From: Paenibacillus dauci
GTDB taxonomy: Bacteria > Bacillota > Bacilli > Paenibacillales > Paenibacillaceae
DNA: 64,000 bases
NCBI RefSeq assembly: GCF_000971985.1
Contig: NZ_LAQQ01000001.1
Coordinates: 310,001 to 374,000, forward strand
Reading direction: 5' to 3'
In this document: positions 53,408 through 62,781 of the stretch, piece by piece
How positions within the stretch are numbered: the stretch's first letter is position 1
Layout: each line of letters starts with the position of its first letter
Made by a program: the position numbers and the translations under genes
Notes under the pieces: generated by a model
What the model saw: only the letters and a program-made list of their open reading frames with translations
Database searches by the model: none
Told to the model about the DNA's origin: nothing

Positions 53408-54977
53408 GCCAGATCCCCCCGTAGAAGTTCTCGTCATGAACCGGACGACCATCTTTGTCGACCTGATTCGTACTCATGGAATCAATCGCGCTGCAGCCAT
53501 TACAGCCGCTGCCCATGCTGGTATTGCCCATCATATCGCTGTAACCGGCTAGACCCTGTGCACGGTAAGGGTCCATATGGCCTTCTTTGTGCGAAGTCGG
53601 GATAACGAAACGGTCTTCATACTTGGCAATCGCCAGCAAACGATACATCTGCTCGATCTGACGTACAGTCAATCCGACCCGCTCCAGACGGCTCTCATCG
53701 AATTCCTGATTGGTAGACTTGGCACGCATGTAAGCACGCATCATCGCCATACGCTGCAGGGATTCTTTTACTGTAACGGTGTCTCCTGCTGTCAGCATAT
53801 TCGCCAGATACTGGATAGGTGTACGCATCTCTTCGATCGCCGGGAAAATCATATCCGGATTCTCGATGGAGTCTTTGCCTTCAAAATAGTTCATGATCGG
53901 GCTCAGTGGTGGTACATACCAGACCATTGGCATTGTGCGGTATTCCGGATGCAGCGGGAATGCCAGTTTGTATTCAATCGCCAGTTTGTATACCGGTGAG
54001 TTTTTCGCTGCTTCGATCCAGTCTTCGGTAATACCATCCTTGCGAGCCTGGGCAATAATAGCCGGGTCGTTCGGATCGAGGAACAGATCACACTGGGCTT
54101 TGTACAGATCCTGTTCATTTTCCAGGGAAGCTGCTTCGCTGACACGATCCGCATCATACAGCAGTACACCCAGATAACGAATACGGCCGGTACAGGTCTC
54201 CGAGCAGACCGTTGGCAGTCCGGCTTCTACACGTGGGAAGCAGAACGTGCATTTCTCGGCTTTGTTGGTCTGCCAGTTGAAGTATACTTTTTTGTAAGGG
54301 CAGCCGGTCATGCAGTAACGCCAGCCGCGGCAGGCTTCCTGATCAACCAGTACAATTCCGTCTTCATCCCGTTTGTACATCGCTCCTGATGGACAGGACG
54401 CGACGCAGCTCGGATTCAGACAGTGTTCGCACAGACGTGGCAGATAGACCATGAATGACTTTTCAAAGTTGAACTTGATCTCTTCTTCAATCTTCTCGAT
54501 ATTGGGATCGAGCGGGCCGGTAATATGCGCTCCGGCCAGATCATCTTCCCAGTTGGGACCCCAGTTCAAATCCATTTTTTCGCCGGTAACTGCCGAATGC
54601 GGACGGGCAACCGGTGAATGTTTTTGATCCTTGGCATTGGTGAGATTCTCGTAGTTATATGTCCATGGCTCATAATAATCGCGCATCTCGGGCATATCCG
54701 GATTATAAAAGATTTTACCGAGTGCGACTTTGGACAGCTTGCTGCCGGACTTGAGTTCCAGCTTGCCCTTGCGCAGCTGCCAACCACCGCGATAGATCTC
54801 CTGATCTTCCCAACGCTTCGGATAACCGATACCCGGCTTGGTCTCTACATTGTTGAACCACATATATTCTGCACCTTTGCGGTTGGTCCAGGTTGTTTTA
54901 CAGGTCACGCTGCACGTGTGGCAGCCGATACATTTATCCAGGTTCATTACCATGGCGACTTGCGCTTTAATCTTCAA
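53400..54977 (-). CDS. narH: respiratory nitrate reductase beta subunit
   Basis: 525-aa iron-sulfur subunit. Four cysteine groups: CIGCHTCSVTCK, CEHCLNPSCVASCPSG, CRGWRYCMTGCPYKKVYFNW and CTFCFPRVEAGLPTVCSETC. The tryptophan in the third group (CRGW) replaces a cysteine and marks the [3Fe-4S] cluster, as in E. coli NarH. ATG lies inside the end of narG (11-nt overlap). Confidence 0.97.
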   Translation of the reverse strand: MKIKAQVAMVMNLDKCIGCHTCSVTCKTTWTNRKGAEYMWFNNVETKPGIGYPKRWEDQEIYRGGWQLRKGKLELKSGSKLSKVALGKIFYNPDMPEMRDYYEPWTYNYENLTNAKDQKHSPVARPHSAVTGEKMDLNWGPNWEDDLAGAHITGPLDPNIEKIEEEIKFNFEKSFMVYLPRLCEHCLNPSCVASCPSGAMYKRDEDGIVLVDQEACRGWRYCMTGCPYKKVYFNWQTNKAEKCTFCFPRVEAGLPTVCSETCTGRIRYLGVLLYDADRVSEAASLENEQDLYKAQCDLFLDPNDPAIIAQARKDGITEDWIEAAKNSPVYKLAIEYKLAFPLHPEYRTMPMVWYVPPLSPIMNYFEGKDSIENPDMIFPAIEEMRTPIQYLANMLTAGDTVTVKESLQRMAMMRAYMRAKSTNQEFDESRLERVGLTVRQIEQMYRLLAIAKYEDRFVIPTSHKEGHMDPYRAQGLAGYSDMMGNTSMGSGCNGCSAIDSMSTNQVDKDGRPVHDENFYGGIWRD

Positions 54978-57900
54978 GCCAGTTAACCTCCTTCATTTTG
55001 CGGACAGCTACGTACACATCGCGCTGATTACCGATCGGGCCGTAGTAGTTAAATCCGTAACTGAGCTGTGCATAACCTCCGACCATCTGTGTCGGTTTCA
55101 TATGAATGCGTGTCGGTGCGTTATGACTGCCGCCGCGCGTATCCGTAATTTCCGATCCCGGTACGTTAATATGCTTGTCCTGCGCATGATACATGAACAT
55201 GGTGCCACGCGGCATCCGGTGACTGACTACAGCGCGTGCGGTTACGACACCATTACGGTTATATACTTCCAGCCAGTCGTTATCGTTCAGATCATGGGCA
55301 GCTGCATCTTCATTGTTTATCCATACCGTTGGACCACCGCGGAACAGAGTCAGCATATGCTGGTTATCCTGGTAGGTGGAGTGAATATTCCATTTACCAT
55401 GCGGTGTCAGATAGCGCAGTACCAGTGCATCCTGTCCACCACGAACTTCCTTGTCGCGAGGACCGAATACCATCGGCGGAAGGGTCGGCTTGTAGACCGG
55501 CATGGCTTCGCCAAACTGCTGGAAAATCTCATGATCGATATAGAAATGCTGACGTCCGGTCAGTGTACGGAAAGGCACCAGACGTTCAATATTGGTTGTA
55601 AATGGTGAATACCGGCGTCCTTGCTTGTTCGAACCGCTGAATACCGGTGTCGGAATAACTTCACGCGGCTGGGCGGTAATGCTCTGGAACGTAATCTTCT
55701 CGGCAGCCCGGTCGGCGGAGATGTCTCGCAGCTCTACACCTGAATCCAGTTCGGCTTGAGCGTAGGCTTTCTGGGAGACGCGTCCATTAGTAGCAGAGGA
55801 CAGATGCAATATGGTATCTGCTACCTGCCGGGCGGTCTGTAGCTTAGGCAGTCCGTCCTTGACGGTCTCATCATAGTAGACACCGTTTAGACGCTTCAAT
55901 TCTTCATATTCCTCGGCTACCGAGAAGCTGACTCCATGTGCTCCGGTCTTGCCGATCGCCAGATTCGGTCCGAGTGATACGTATTTATCATGAATCTTGG
56001 TGTAATCACGTTCTACAATACTGAAGCTTGGCATTGTCTTGCCTGGCTGGGCAGCTACTTCGCCTTTGGCCCAGTCTTTGACCATTCCCATTGGTTGTGA
56101 AATTTCTCCCATGGAATCATGACCGAGCGGTGCTGTTACCAGATCTTTGTATACCCCTGGCAAATGTGTTTTGGCCATATCGGAGAATGTCTCTGCCAGT
56201 CCGCGATAAATGTCCCAGTCGGATCTGGATTCCCATAGTGGATTAACCGCCGGATTGAACGGATGCACAAACGGGTGCATATCAGTGGAAGACAAATCGG
56301 TCTTCTCGTACCAGGTCGCTGCTGGCAGTACGATATCCGCATAGAGCGGTGTAGTCGTCATCCGGAAGTCCAGTGCTACCATCAGATCTAGCTTGCCCTG
56401 TACATCTTCACGCCATACGATCTCTTCCGGCTTGTCTTCTTCATTAGGTGTAGCCAGCAGATCATCGGATGCGCCGAGCAGATGCTTCATAAAGTACTCC
56501 TGGCCTTTGGCAGAACTGGAGATCAGATTGGAACGCCAGATAAACAGCGAACGCGGGAAGTTCTCCGGTGCATCCGGATCTTCTACAGCAAAACGTGTCT
56601 GACGTGAAGTAATCTGCTCCACCGAACGCTTGATAATTTCTTCATTGGTCTTCAGACCTTCCTGTGCCGCCTCTTCCGCGAACAGCAGGCTGTTTTTGTT
56701 AAACTGCGGATAGGATGGGAGCCAGCCCAGACGTGCAGCGAGTACATTATAATCCGCTGGATGCTGATAATTGACTTCTCCACCTACCGGTGATTTGAGT
56801 GAATCTACACCGCTCTCTTCATACTTCCACTGATCGGTGGCAAAGTAGAAGAACGACGTCGCATTCTGCAGACGTGCCGGACCCTGCCAGTCTTTGGCAA
56901 AAGCAACCGTGGACCATCCTTCGATCGGACGACATTTCTCCTGACCGACATAATGCGCCCAGCCGCCGCCGTTCACACCCTGTGAAGCAGTCAGTACAAC
57001 CAGATTCAGAATAGCCCGGTAAATCGTATCACTGTTAAACCAGTGATTGATGCCGGCGCCCATGATGATCATCGAACGACCACCAGTATCAATTGAATTC
57101 TGGGCGAATTCACGGGCGATCTGTACAACAACCGACGCTTTGACACTTGTAATTTTCTCCTGCCAGGCTGGTGTATAATACGAGCTCGCATCATCGTAGC
57201 CACGTGCATTGTATTCACTGTCTGTGCGAGCTACACCATACTGACTCATCATCAGATCATAGACGGTGGCAATATAGCGCTCTGTTCCATCAGCCAGTGT
57301 AATTTTCTGTGCCGGAATCACGCGTTTAAAAATTCCGTTCCCACTATTATCAAAGTAAGGGAATACCACTTCGAGCCACTCGGCATCCGGTCCTTCTACA
57401 CTGAGAGCAGGTTCAATGACCGTTCCATCTTCACGTTCCAGAATCAGATTCCATTTGGCATCCTTTTCCCAGCGCTGTCCCATCGTTCCGTTCGGTACGA
57501 TCAGTTCGCCAGCGGTCTGGTCATAAATCACCGGCTTCCAGTCAGCGTGCTCGGAAATATTGCCCAGATCACTGGCACGCAGGAAACGGCCTCCTTTGAG
57601 AGAGTCTTCATGAGGGTCCAACAGGATCATGAACGGCATATCGGTATACTGCTTGGCATAGTTCATGAACATCGGTTCCTGACGCTGCTGGTAAAATTCA
57701 TCCAGAATGACATGCGTCATGGCCTGTGCGAGTGCAGCATCCGTTCCCGGATGAGGAGCCAGCCAGTTATCGGCAAACTTCACGTTCTCCGCCAGGTCGG
57801 GTGCGACCGAGACGACTTTGGTTCCTTTATAACGAACTTCGGTCATAAAGTGGGCATCCGGTGTACGGGTCAGCGGTACGTTCGACCCCCACATCATCAG

Positions 57901-58641
57901 ATAGCCGGCATTGTACCAGTCCGAAGATTCCGGTACATCTGTCTGTTCACCCCAGATTTGCGGAGAAGCTGGCGGCAGATCCGCATACCAGTCATAGAAG
58001 CTGAGCATTTGTCCGCCCAGCAGCGAGATAAACCGCGCTCCCGACGCGTAACTGATCATCGACATAGCCGGAATCGGTGTAAAGCCAGCGATACGATCCG
58101 GTCCATATTTACGGATCGTATAAATCAGCTGTGCAGAGATCAGATACATCGCATCTTCCCAGCTAACACGTACATGACCGCCTTTACCGCGCGCTTTTTT
58201 GTAAATGTCGGCTTTGGCGGGATCTTCTACAATACTTGCCCAGGCATCAACCGGATTGGTGTGCTCTGCCAGGGCGGCCTGCCAGAGACGAACCAGCTTG
58301 CCGCGCATATAAGGATATTTGATACGCAGCGGACTGTATTCATACCAGGAAAATGTAGCGCCACGCGGACATCCGCGAGGTTCAAATTCCGGCATATCCG
58401 CACCACAGGATGGATAATCGATCTGCTGATTTTCCCAGGTGATAATTCCATTTTTCACAAATACTTTCCAGCTGCAGGAGCCGGTACAGTTGACGCCGTG
58501 TGTTGTTCGCACGACTTTATCATGAGACCAGCGCTGCCGGTACATATTTTCCCACTCGCGGTTTTTCTCTTCCAGAACGGACCAGTTATTCGAGTAGCTC
58601 TCAATCGGCTTGAAAAAATTCAGCTTATATTTACGTTTCAT
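54967..58641 (-). CDS. narG: respiratory nitrate reductase alpha subunit
   Basis: 1224-aa catalytic subunit with molybdo-bis-MGD. The N-terminal [4Fe-4S] ligands are H48, C52, C56 and C91 (TTHGVNCTGSCSWKVF, EFEPRGCPRGATFSWYEY); the histidine is diagnostic of NarG. Molybdenum region WYADLPPASPQIWGEQTDVP and full C-terminal dinucleotide-binding domain. No twin-arginine signal is visible at the N-terminus, so the site is cytosolic. AAGGAG lies 12 bases before the ATG. First gene of narGHJI-nreABC. Confidence 0.98.
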   Translation of the reverse strand: MKRKYKLNFFKPIESYSNNWSVLEEKNREWENMYRQRWSHDKVVRTTHGVNCTGSCSWKVFVKNGIITWENQQIDYPSCGADMPEFEPRGCPRGATFSWYEYSPLRIKYPYMRGKLVRLWQAALAEHTNPVDAWASIVEDPAKADIYKKARGKGGHVRVSWEDAMYLISAQLIYTIRKYGPDRIAGFTPIPAMSMISYASGARFISLLGGQMLSFYDWYADLPPASPQIWGEQTDVPESSDWYNAGYLMMWGSNVPLTRTPDAHFMTEVRYKGTKVVSVAPDLAENVKFADNWLAPHPGTDAALAQAMTHVILDEFYQQRQEPMFMNYAKQYTDMPFMILLDPHEDSLKGGRFLRASDLGNISEHADWKPVIYDQTAGELIVPNGTMGQRWEKDAKWNLILEREDGTVIEPALSVEGPDAEWLEVVFPYFDNSGNGIFKRVIPAQKITLADGTERYIATVYDLMMSQYGVARTDSEYNARGYDDASSYYTPAWQEKITSVKASVVVQIAREFAQNSIDTGGRSMIIMGAGINHWFNSDTIYRAILNLVVLTASQGVNGGGWAHYVGQEKCRPIEGWSTVAFAKDWQGPARLQNATSFFYFATDQWKYEESGVDSLKSPVGGEVNYQHPADYNVLAARLGWLPSYPQFNKNSLLFAEEAAQEGLKTNEEIIKRSVEQITSRQTRFAVEDPDAPENFPRSLFIWRSNLISSSAKGQEYFMKHLLGASDDLLATPNEEDKPEEIVWREDVQGKLDLMVALDFRMTTTPLYADIVLPAATWYEKTDLSSTDMHPFVHPFNPAVNPLWESRSDWDIYRGLAETFSDMAKTHLPGVYKDLVTAPLGHDSMGEISQPMGMVKDWAKGEVAAQPGKTMPSFSIVERDYTKIHDKYVSLGPNLAIGKTGAHGVSFSVAEEYEELKRLNGVYYDETVKDGLPKLQTARQVADTILHLSSATNGRVSQKAYAQAELDSGVELRDISADRAAEKITFQSITAQPREVIPTPVFSGSNKQGRRYSPFTTNIERLVPFRTLTGRQHFYIDHEIFQQFGEAMPVYKPTLPPMVFGPRDKEVRGGQDALVLRYLTPHGKWNIHSTYQDNQHMLTLFRGGPTVWINNEDAAAHDLNDNDWLEVYNRNGVVTARAVVSHRMPRGTMFMYHAQDKHINVPGSEITDTRGGSHNAPTRIHMKPTQMVGGYAQLSYGFNYYGPIGNQRDVYVAVRKMKEVNWLED

Positions 58642-58744
58642 GAATGTTGAACACTCCTTATTTGTTATACAGAACGGACAGCGGAATCCGGCTGTATAAT
58701 CATTCGGTCTTTTTATTATGGAATTGATTGTCTGTCATGCCCAT

Positions 58745-58777
58745 TAGGGAATCCCCTTTGTATGTTCGGGAATGTCC
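58745..58777 (-). promoter_or_regulatory. paired NreC-like boxes upstream of narG
   Basis: Proximal TAGGGAATCCCCTT with core GGGAATCCC (58747-58755) and distal imperfect GGGAATGTCC (58768-58777), 21 bp apart. The -10 CATAAT lies 26 bp from the proximal core and has no good -35, as in an activator-dependent promoter. Confidence 0.6.
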
Positions 58778-59017
58778 TTATACATCGAAATACATTGAAA
58801 ATTACCAATGGATAATCTACTTTTGCATCAGAATAGATGGTAAATTATAGGTGGTTATGAACGTTAACGATGGAAAAGCAATACGGGTAGCTTTTAAAAA
58901 GATATCTCCCTTTTATATGCCTACCTTGTACGAATGCAGAGCTATACCACAATACACATATATGAATATCTGTTCATTTCCATCGTCAACTTCAAAATTT
59001 GATCCAGAAGGGAGATC

Positions 59018-59032
59018 TGTAAGCGTTATCTT
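59018..59032 (+). promoter_or_regulatory. cre-like site upstream of the 143-aa secreted protein gene
   Basis: TGTAAGCGTTATCTT fits the catabolite-response consensus TGWNANCGNTNWCA except at the last position. The same 15 bases occur upstream of the amylase at 60134-60148. Confidence 0.5.
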
Positions 59033-59104
59033 TTTTAAAAGGAAATGCTGGCGATGATCTGTCTCACATGTACCTTATCCTCTTTATTAAAGGAGAAATG
59101 ACTA

Positions 59105-59536
59105 ATGTTGATGAAAAGATGGTTATGTGTATGTATTGCTCTGGTGATGATGCTGAGTTTTATTCCTGCTGTTCATGCCCAACAGGTTCAAAAAGAGGTG
59201 ACTCCCGCTCTAATGGGCGAGTTGGATGGTACTTTATCACTTCATGGCTCTACAGATGTAGCTTATACCAATAAAATCGGATCAACTGGGAATACTAATC
59301 TGTCTCTATATCTTCCTCTCGCCGATAACGAGAAGATGATTGTATCTTATGAGTTTTACGACTATAACAAGAAAAAGTGGGAACCGCGTGATGTAAGAAT
59401 TGTGCATGGTCCGGCCAGTGGATTTTTCGGAACCCTGGAATCCGAATTCGAGCAAGGGGATTTTAGAGTCGCTGTCAGTACCACCAGTGAAAATCCTAAA
59501 TCGGCATTCTACCATGCTGAATTTGTTGCTTGGTAA
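59105..59536 (+). CDS. small secreted hypothetical protein, 143 aa
   Basis: Signal peptide of about 25 residues (MLMKRWLCVCIALVMMLSFI, then AVHAQ with a cleavage site after AHA-like VHA). The mature 117 residues look like a beta-sandwich (NTNLSLYLPLADNEKMIVSY, DFRVAVSTTSENPKSAFYHA), without cysteine. AAAGGAG lies 9 bases before the ATG. Function not recognised. The shared cre-like sequence with the amylase 1.1 kb downstream hints at a role in extracellular carbohydrate use, but it has its own terminator. Confidence 0.78.
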   Translation: MLMKRWLCVCIALVMMLSFIPAVHAQQVQKEVTPALMGELDGTLSLHGSTDVAYTNKIGSTGNTNLSLYLPLADNEKMIVSYEFYDYNKKKWEPRDVRIVHGPASGFFGTLESEFEQGDFRVAVSTTSENPKSAFYHAEFVAW

Positions 59537-59557
59537 TATAAATTAGCAGATTAAAAT

Positions 59558-59612
59558 AAAGCAAAAGTCAGCGCAAGCGGAGATTTATCCGTTCATGCTG
59601 GCTTTTGCTTCG
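59558..59612 (+). terminator. intrinsic terminator of the 143-aa gene
   Basis: AAGCAAAAGTCAGC/GCTGGCTTTTGCTT (one G-U pair), with a small CGGA/TCCG hairpin in the loop, then CGTTTCG. Confidence 0.8.
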
Positions 59613-60133
59613 TTTCGTTTTGATCATGCAGCTGAATTATGTACTTTATTTTAGTAAGCTTGAAATAGATCAGGATGACTGTTCTCCAATTGTCCAATAT
59701 AACTATCTATCGATTATTCAATTCAAATCTTTAGGATTATATACTTAATTATTCACATAATAAATCATTGATATGTGCAAACCATTTCACTAATTATTCT
59801 CGGACTTTGATTCCCAGCAACCGTATACTATTTTCATTTTATTGAACTTATACTCGTTAATATTATATCTTCCTTTATTCTTTAATAAGGATCTTCATCA
59901 AAATATCAGTATATAAAATAGAATCATATATCCACATTCACTTCTTCCTTCTGTTATTAATATCTGATTTAATACGATTTAAATCGTGCTATTTCGCTAT
60001 TTTATTTTTCCTGATTTACCATTAGATACATAGCTATTTAGAAGTAGTATTATTATATTGATTTACATAGTTTAGTATCTTTCTCTGAAGTAATTTCCAT
60101 CCAGATCTTTATATATCTTCCTTATTCCAATTT
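59613..60133. other. very AT-rich region upstream of the amylase
   Basis: About 520 bp with no supported gene on either strand; short AT-rich repeats only. It lies between the 143-aa gene's terminator and the amylase promoter. Confidence 0.6.
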
Positions 60134-60176
60134 TGTAAGCGTTATCTTATAATGAGTTGCGTAAACGTTTGCACAA
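60134..60176 (+). promoter_or_regulatory. amylase promoter with two cre-like sites
   Basis: TGTAAGCGTTATCTT (60134-60148) is followed by -10 TATAAT (60148-60153) and by TTGCGTAAACGTTTGCACAA (60157-60176), an almost perfect cre dyad that includes GTAAACGTTTGC. A CcpA site just after the -10 would repress by blocking transcription. Confidence 0.7.
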
Positions 60177-60202
60177 CATTATATCAAGGAGGATTGATTT
60201 AT

Positions 60203-62041
60203 TTGTTACCTGGTAAAATGAAGTTCAAAAAGTGGGCATCTCTTTTGTTTGCGATGCTGCTGCTCGTCTCGCTGCTATCTGCTGTCGGTGGTTCCACAAC
60301 AAATGCGGCAGATAATTCAGTTACCGTGTATTACAAAAAGGGCTTTGCCACTCCGTACATACATTATCGTCAGGCTGACGGTAACTGGACGGCAGCACCT
60401 GGAGTGAAGATGAGCGATGCCGAGATTAGCGGCTATGCCAAAACAACGATTAACATTGGTACGTATTCCCAATTGGAAGCGGTATTCAATAACGGTACCG
60501 GAACATGGGATAATAACGGTTCCAAAAATTATTTCTTCAACACTGGTACTTCCACTTATGTGCCAGGCGCTAACAGTGCTCCGGGTACTATTACTGCCGG
60601 TGCACCAGGCGGTACGGTAACACCTCCACCAACTGATCCGACGACACCACCGCCAGCAGACAATTTTGGACCGGTGGACTGGAGCAAGCGCAGTATCTAC
60701 TTTATCATGACGGATCGCTTTGATAATGGCGATACAAGCAATGATAACTACGGTGGCTTCAACTCCAACAAAAGCCAGCCGATTCAGTGGCATGGCGGCG
60801 ACTTCCAAGGGATTATCAACCGCCTGGACTATATCAAAAACATGGGCTTCACTGCGATCTGGATCACTCCAGTAACGATGCAAAAAAGCGTAGCTGCTTA
60901 TCATGGTTATCACACATATGACTTCTACTCTGTAGACGGTCATCTGGGTAACATGGCCAAATTCCAGGAACTTGTCAAAACAGCTCACAGCAAAAACATC
61001 GCTGTTATGCTGGATGTCGTGGTTAACCATACCGGTGATTTCCTGCCAGGCAATGGCACAGCCAAAGCACCATTCGACAAACCGGACTGGTATCACAATG
61101 CCGGTGAAATCACTCAAAATGACTATAATTCCAATAATCAATCCCGTATCGAGAATGGTGATGTAGCCAGTCTCGACGATCTGAAGCAGGAGAATCCGGC
61201 AGTTGCAACTGAGCTGAAAAATTGGGGCAAATGGATTATCCAACAATCCAATGTAGACGGCTTGCGTGTCGATACCGCCAAGCATGTACCAAAATGGTTC
61301 CTGAAAGATTTTGATACTGCGGTTAATACATTCACTATTGGTGAAATATTCCATGGTGATCCTGTCTATGTAGGCGACTACAGTAACTATCTGGATGCGG
61401 TACTGGACTTCCCAATGTATTACACAATGCGTGATGTATTTGCCAAAGATGGCTCCATGAATCTGATCAAAGAACGCTACACTCAGGATTCACGTTACAA
61501 AAATCCTAATCTGAATGGCACATTCTTGGATAACCATGATGTGAAGCGTTTTCTGAATGAAGCAACCGGCAAACCGGGCGCCAGTTCCGACAAATGGCCT
61601 CAGCTCAAGGCTGCTCTTGGCTTCCTGCTGACCTCACGTGGTATTCCGATTGTGTATCAAGGTACCGAACAAGGCTTCAATGGTGGTGACGATCCAGCCA
61701 ACCGTGAAGATATGAAGTTTGATACCAACAATGAACTGTACAAATATATTGCTAAAGTCAACGCAATCCGCAACAGCCACCCGGCTCTGCAAAACGGTTC
61801 GCAAAAAGAAAAATGGGTCGACAATACATTCTACGCCTATCAACGCTCCAGTGGTACCGATGAAGTGGTTGTGCTGATCAACAACTCATGGGGCAATGAA
61901 ACACGCACGATTCCGAACCTGGATAACTTCGGCAATGGAACTGTACTGAAAAATCAGATGGGTACCGATTCTGTAACCGTTAATGGTGGTTCTATCAATG
62001 TAACGTTGGGACCAAAAGAAGTAAAAATCCTGACGAAGTAA
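60203..62041 (+). CDS. secreted alpha-amylase, CBM25 plus GH13
   Basis: 612-aa extracellular starch-degrading enzyme. Signal peptide to about residue 35 (cleavage after NAA). CBM25-type starch-binding domain 39-121 (VTVYYKKGFATPYIHYRQAD), Pro/Thr linker 135-155, GH13 barrel from 158 with the catalytic residues D357 (GLRVDTAKHV), E381 (TIGEIFHGD) and D446 (FLDNHDVKRF), and a C-terminal beta domain. Start: TTG at 60203, 10 bases after AAGGAGG; ATG 60218 is an alternative, while the ATG at 60152 lies at the transcript start without a site. Substrate detail (cyclodextrin versus starch) cannot be decided. Confidence 0.95.
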   Translation: MLPGKMKFKKWASLLFAMLLLVSLLSAVGGSTTNAADNSVTVYYKKGFATPYIHYRQADGNWTAAPGVKMSDAEISGYAKTTINIGTYSQLEAVFNNGTGTWDNNGSKNYFFNTGTSTYVPGANSAPGTITAGAPGGTVTPPPTDPTTPPPADNFGPVDWSKRSIYFIMTDRFDNGDTSNDNYGGFNSNKSQPIQWHGGDFQGIINRLDYIKNMGFTAIWITPVTMQKSVAAYHGYHTYDFYSVDGHLGNMAKFQELVKTAHSKNIAVMLDVVVNHTGDFLPGNGTAKAPFDKPDWYHNAGEITQNDYNSNNQSRIENGDVASLDDLKQENPAVATELKNWGKWIIQQSNVDGLRVDTAKHVPKWFLKDFDTAVNTFTIGEIFHGDPVYVGDYSNYLDAVLDFPMYYTMRDVFAKDGSMNLIKERYTQDSRYKNPNLNGTFLDNHDVKRFLNEATGKPGASSDKWPQLKAALGFLLTSRGIPIVYQGTEQGFNGGDDPANREDMKFDTNNELYKYIAKVNAIRNSHPALQNGSQKEKWVDNTFYAYQRSSGTDEVVVLINNSWGNETRTIPNLDNFGNGTVLKNQMGTDSVTVNGGSINVTLGPKEVKILTK

Positions 62042-62072
62042 AATGTTCGAAACCTGAACAACGACAGACTAC

Positions 62073-62113
62073 AAAAGCGGCAGACCTTGTAACCAAGGCT
62101 CTGTCGCTTTTTA
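62073..62113 (+). terminator. intrinsic terminator of the amylase gene
   Basis: AAAGCGGCAGA/TCTGTCGCTTT with one G-T pair, inner CCTTG/CAAGG, followed by TTATT. Confidence 0.8.
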
Positions 62114-62199
62114 TTGGAGCATTTTATATAGTTTTGAGTACTTCCCTTCACCTACTGATCAGTAGGATTGCAGAACGGCGCCATGCTGCCTGATGGAGT

Positions 62200-62673
62200 C
62201 TATGAATCCATATGAATCTCGGCAAATTGCTCTGCAGTCGCATACCCATAGATCCAGTAATCATTGCCTTTTTTGACATAGGGGATGCGTTCTTCCCTCA
62301 GTAGTGTAACAAATTCCTGCTCTATATCAAGCAGAAGCGGCTCAACCAGACGTCCCTGATACTCGAGACGTCTGGGTTTGATACGCAGCCACTCGATAGC
62401 AAAAGCCGGATTTTGCAAGGGGGTAAACCGAGCATCATCCGACATATCTCCAATAGCGGCATGCCAGTCTCCATTATAATTTACATCCTGTTCAAAATAC
62501 TCCGGGTATGGCAGTTCCTCCAACACATCCTTCATCTGAAAAGGTGGAGCAAAAGGCAAACGTTTGTAAATCCCCTGCAGCAGCCGGTTCCAACGCGTAT
62601 CGTTAAGAACCGAAGTCAAGCCCCGGCGTTCGACTTCTTTTTGGACTTTTATCTTGTATTTGTCGTATTCCAT
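62200..62673 (-). CDS. hypothetical protein, 157 aa
   Basis: Not recognised by name. ATG with AGGAG 11 bases upstream. Soluble; features VLNDTRWNRLLQGIYKRLPF, DWHAAIGDMSDDARFTPLQN and AIEWLRIKPRRLEYQGRLVE are regular enough to mark a conserved stand-alone family (DUF type). Monocistronic, convergent with the amylase and divergent from the 155-aa gene. Confidence 0.78.
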   Translation of the reverse strand: MEYDKYKIKVQKEVERRGLTSVLNDTRWNRLLQGIYKRLPFAPPFQMKDVLEELPYPEYFEQDVNYNGDWHAAIGDMSDDARFTPLQNPAFAIEWLRIKPRRLEYQGRLVEPLLLDIEQEFVTLLREERIPYVKKGNDYWIYGYATAEQFAEIHMDS

Positions 62674-62781
62674 TGGTCTAATATCTCCTGTCCTGATATC
62701 CTTATCCCCCTATTATAGCATCGCATGGTATAATGGTGGATCAGTCACACGTATAGTTGAAACTACAGGAGGCACCACAGC

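Larger units (their letters stand above)
58642..59104. other. narG promoter region and region upstream of the 143-aa gene
   Basis: 463 bp. Holds the narG -10 candidate CATAAT (near 58717-58722, minus strand), the NreC-like boxes and, on the plus strand, a cre-like site at 59018-59032. The middle (58790-59010) is AT-rich with no gene I can support. Confidence 0.55.

Noticed and set aside
57547-58650. 367-codon frame on the plus strand opposite narG
   Set aside because: Same reason: antisense to a clear catalytic subunit, no ribosome binding site, composition unlike a real protein. The 326-codon frame opposite nreB (50666-51646) and the 345-codon frame opposite the amylase (60317-61354) are rejected likewise.
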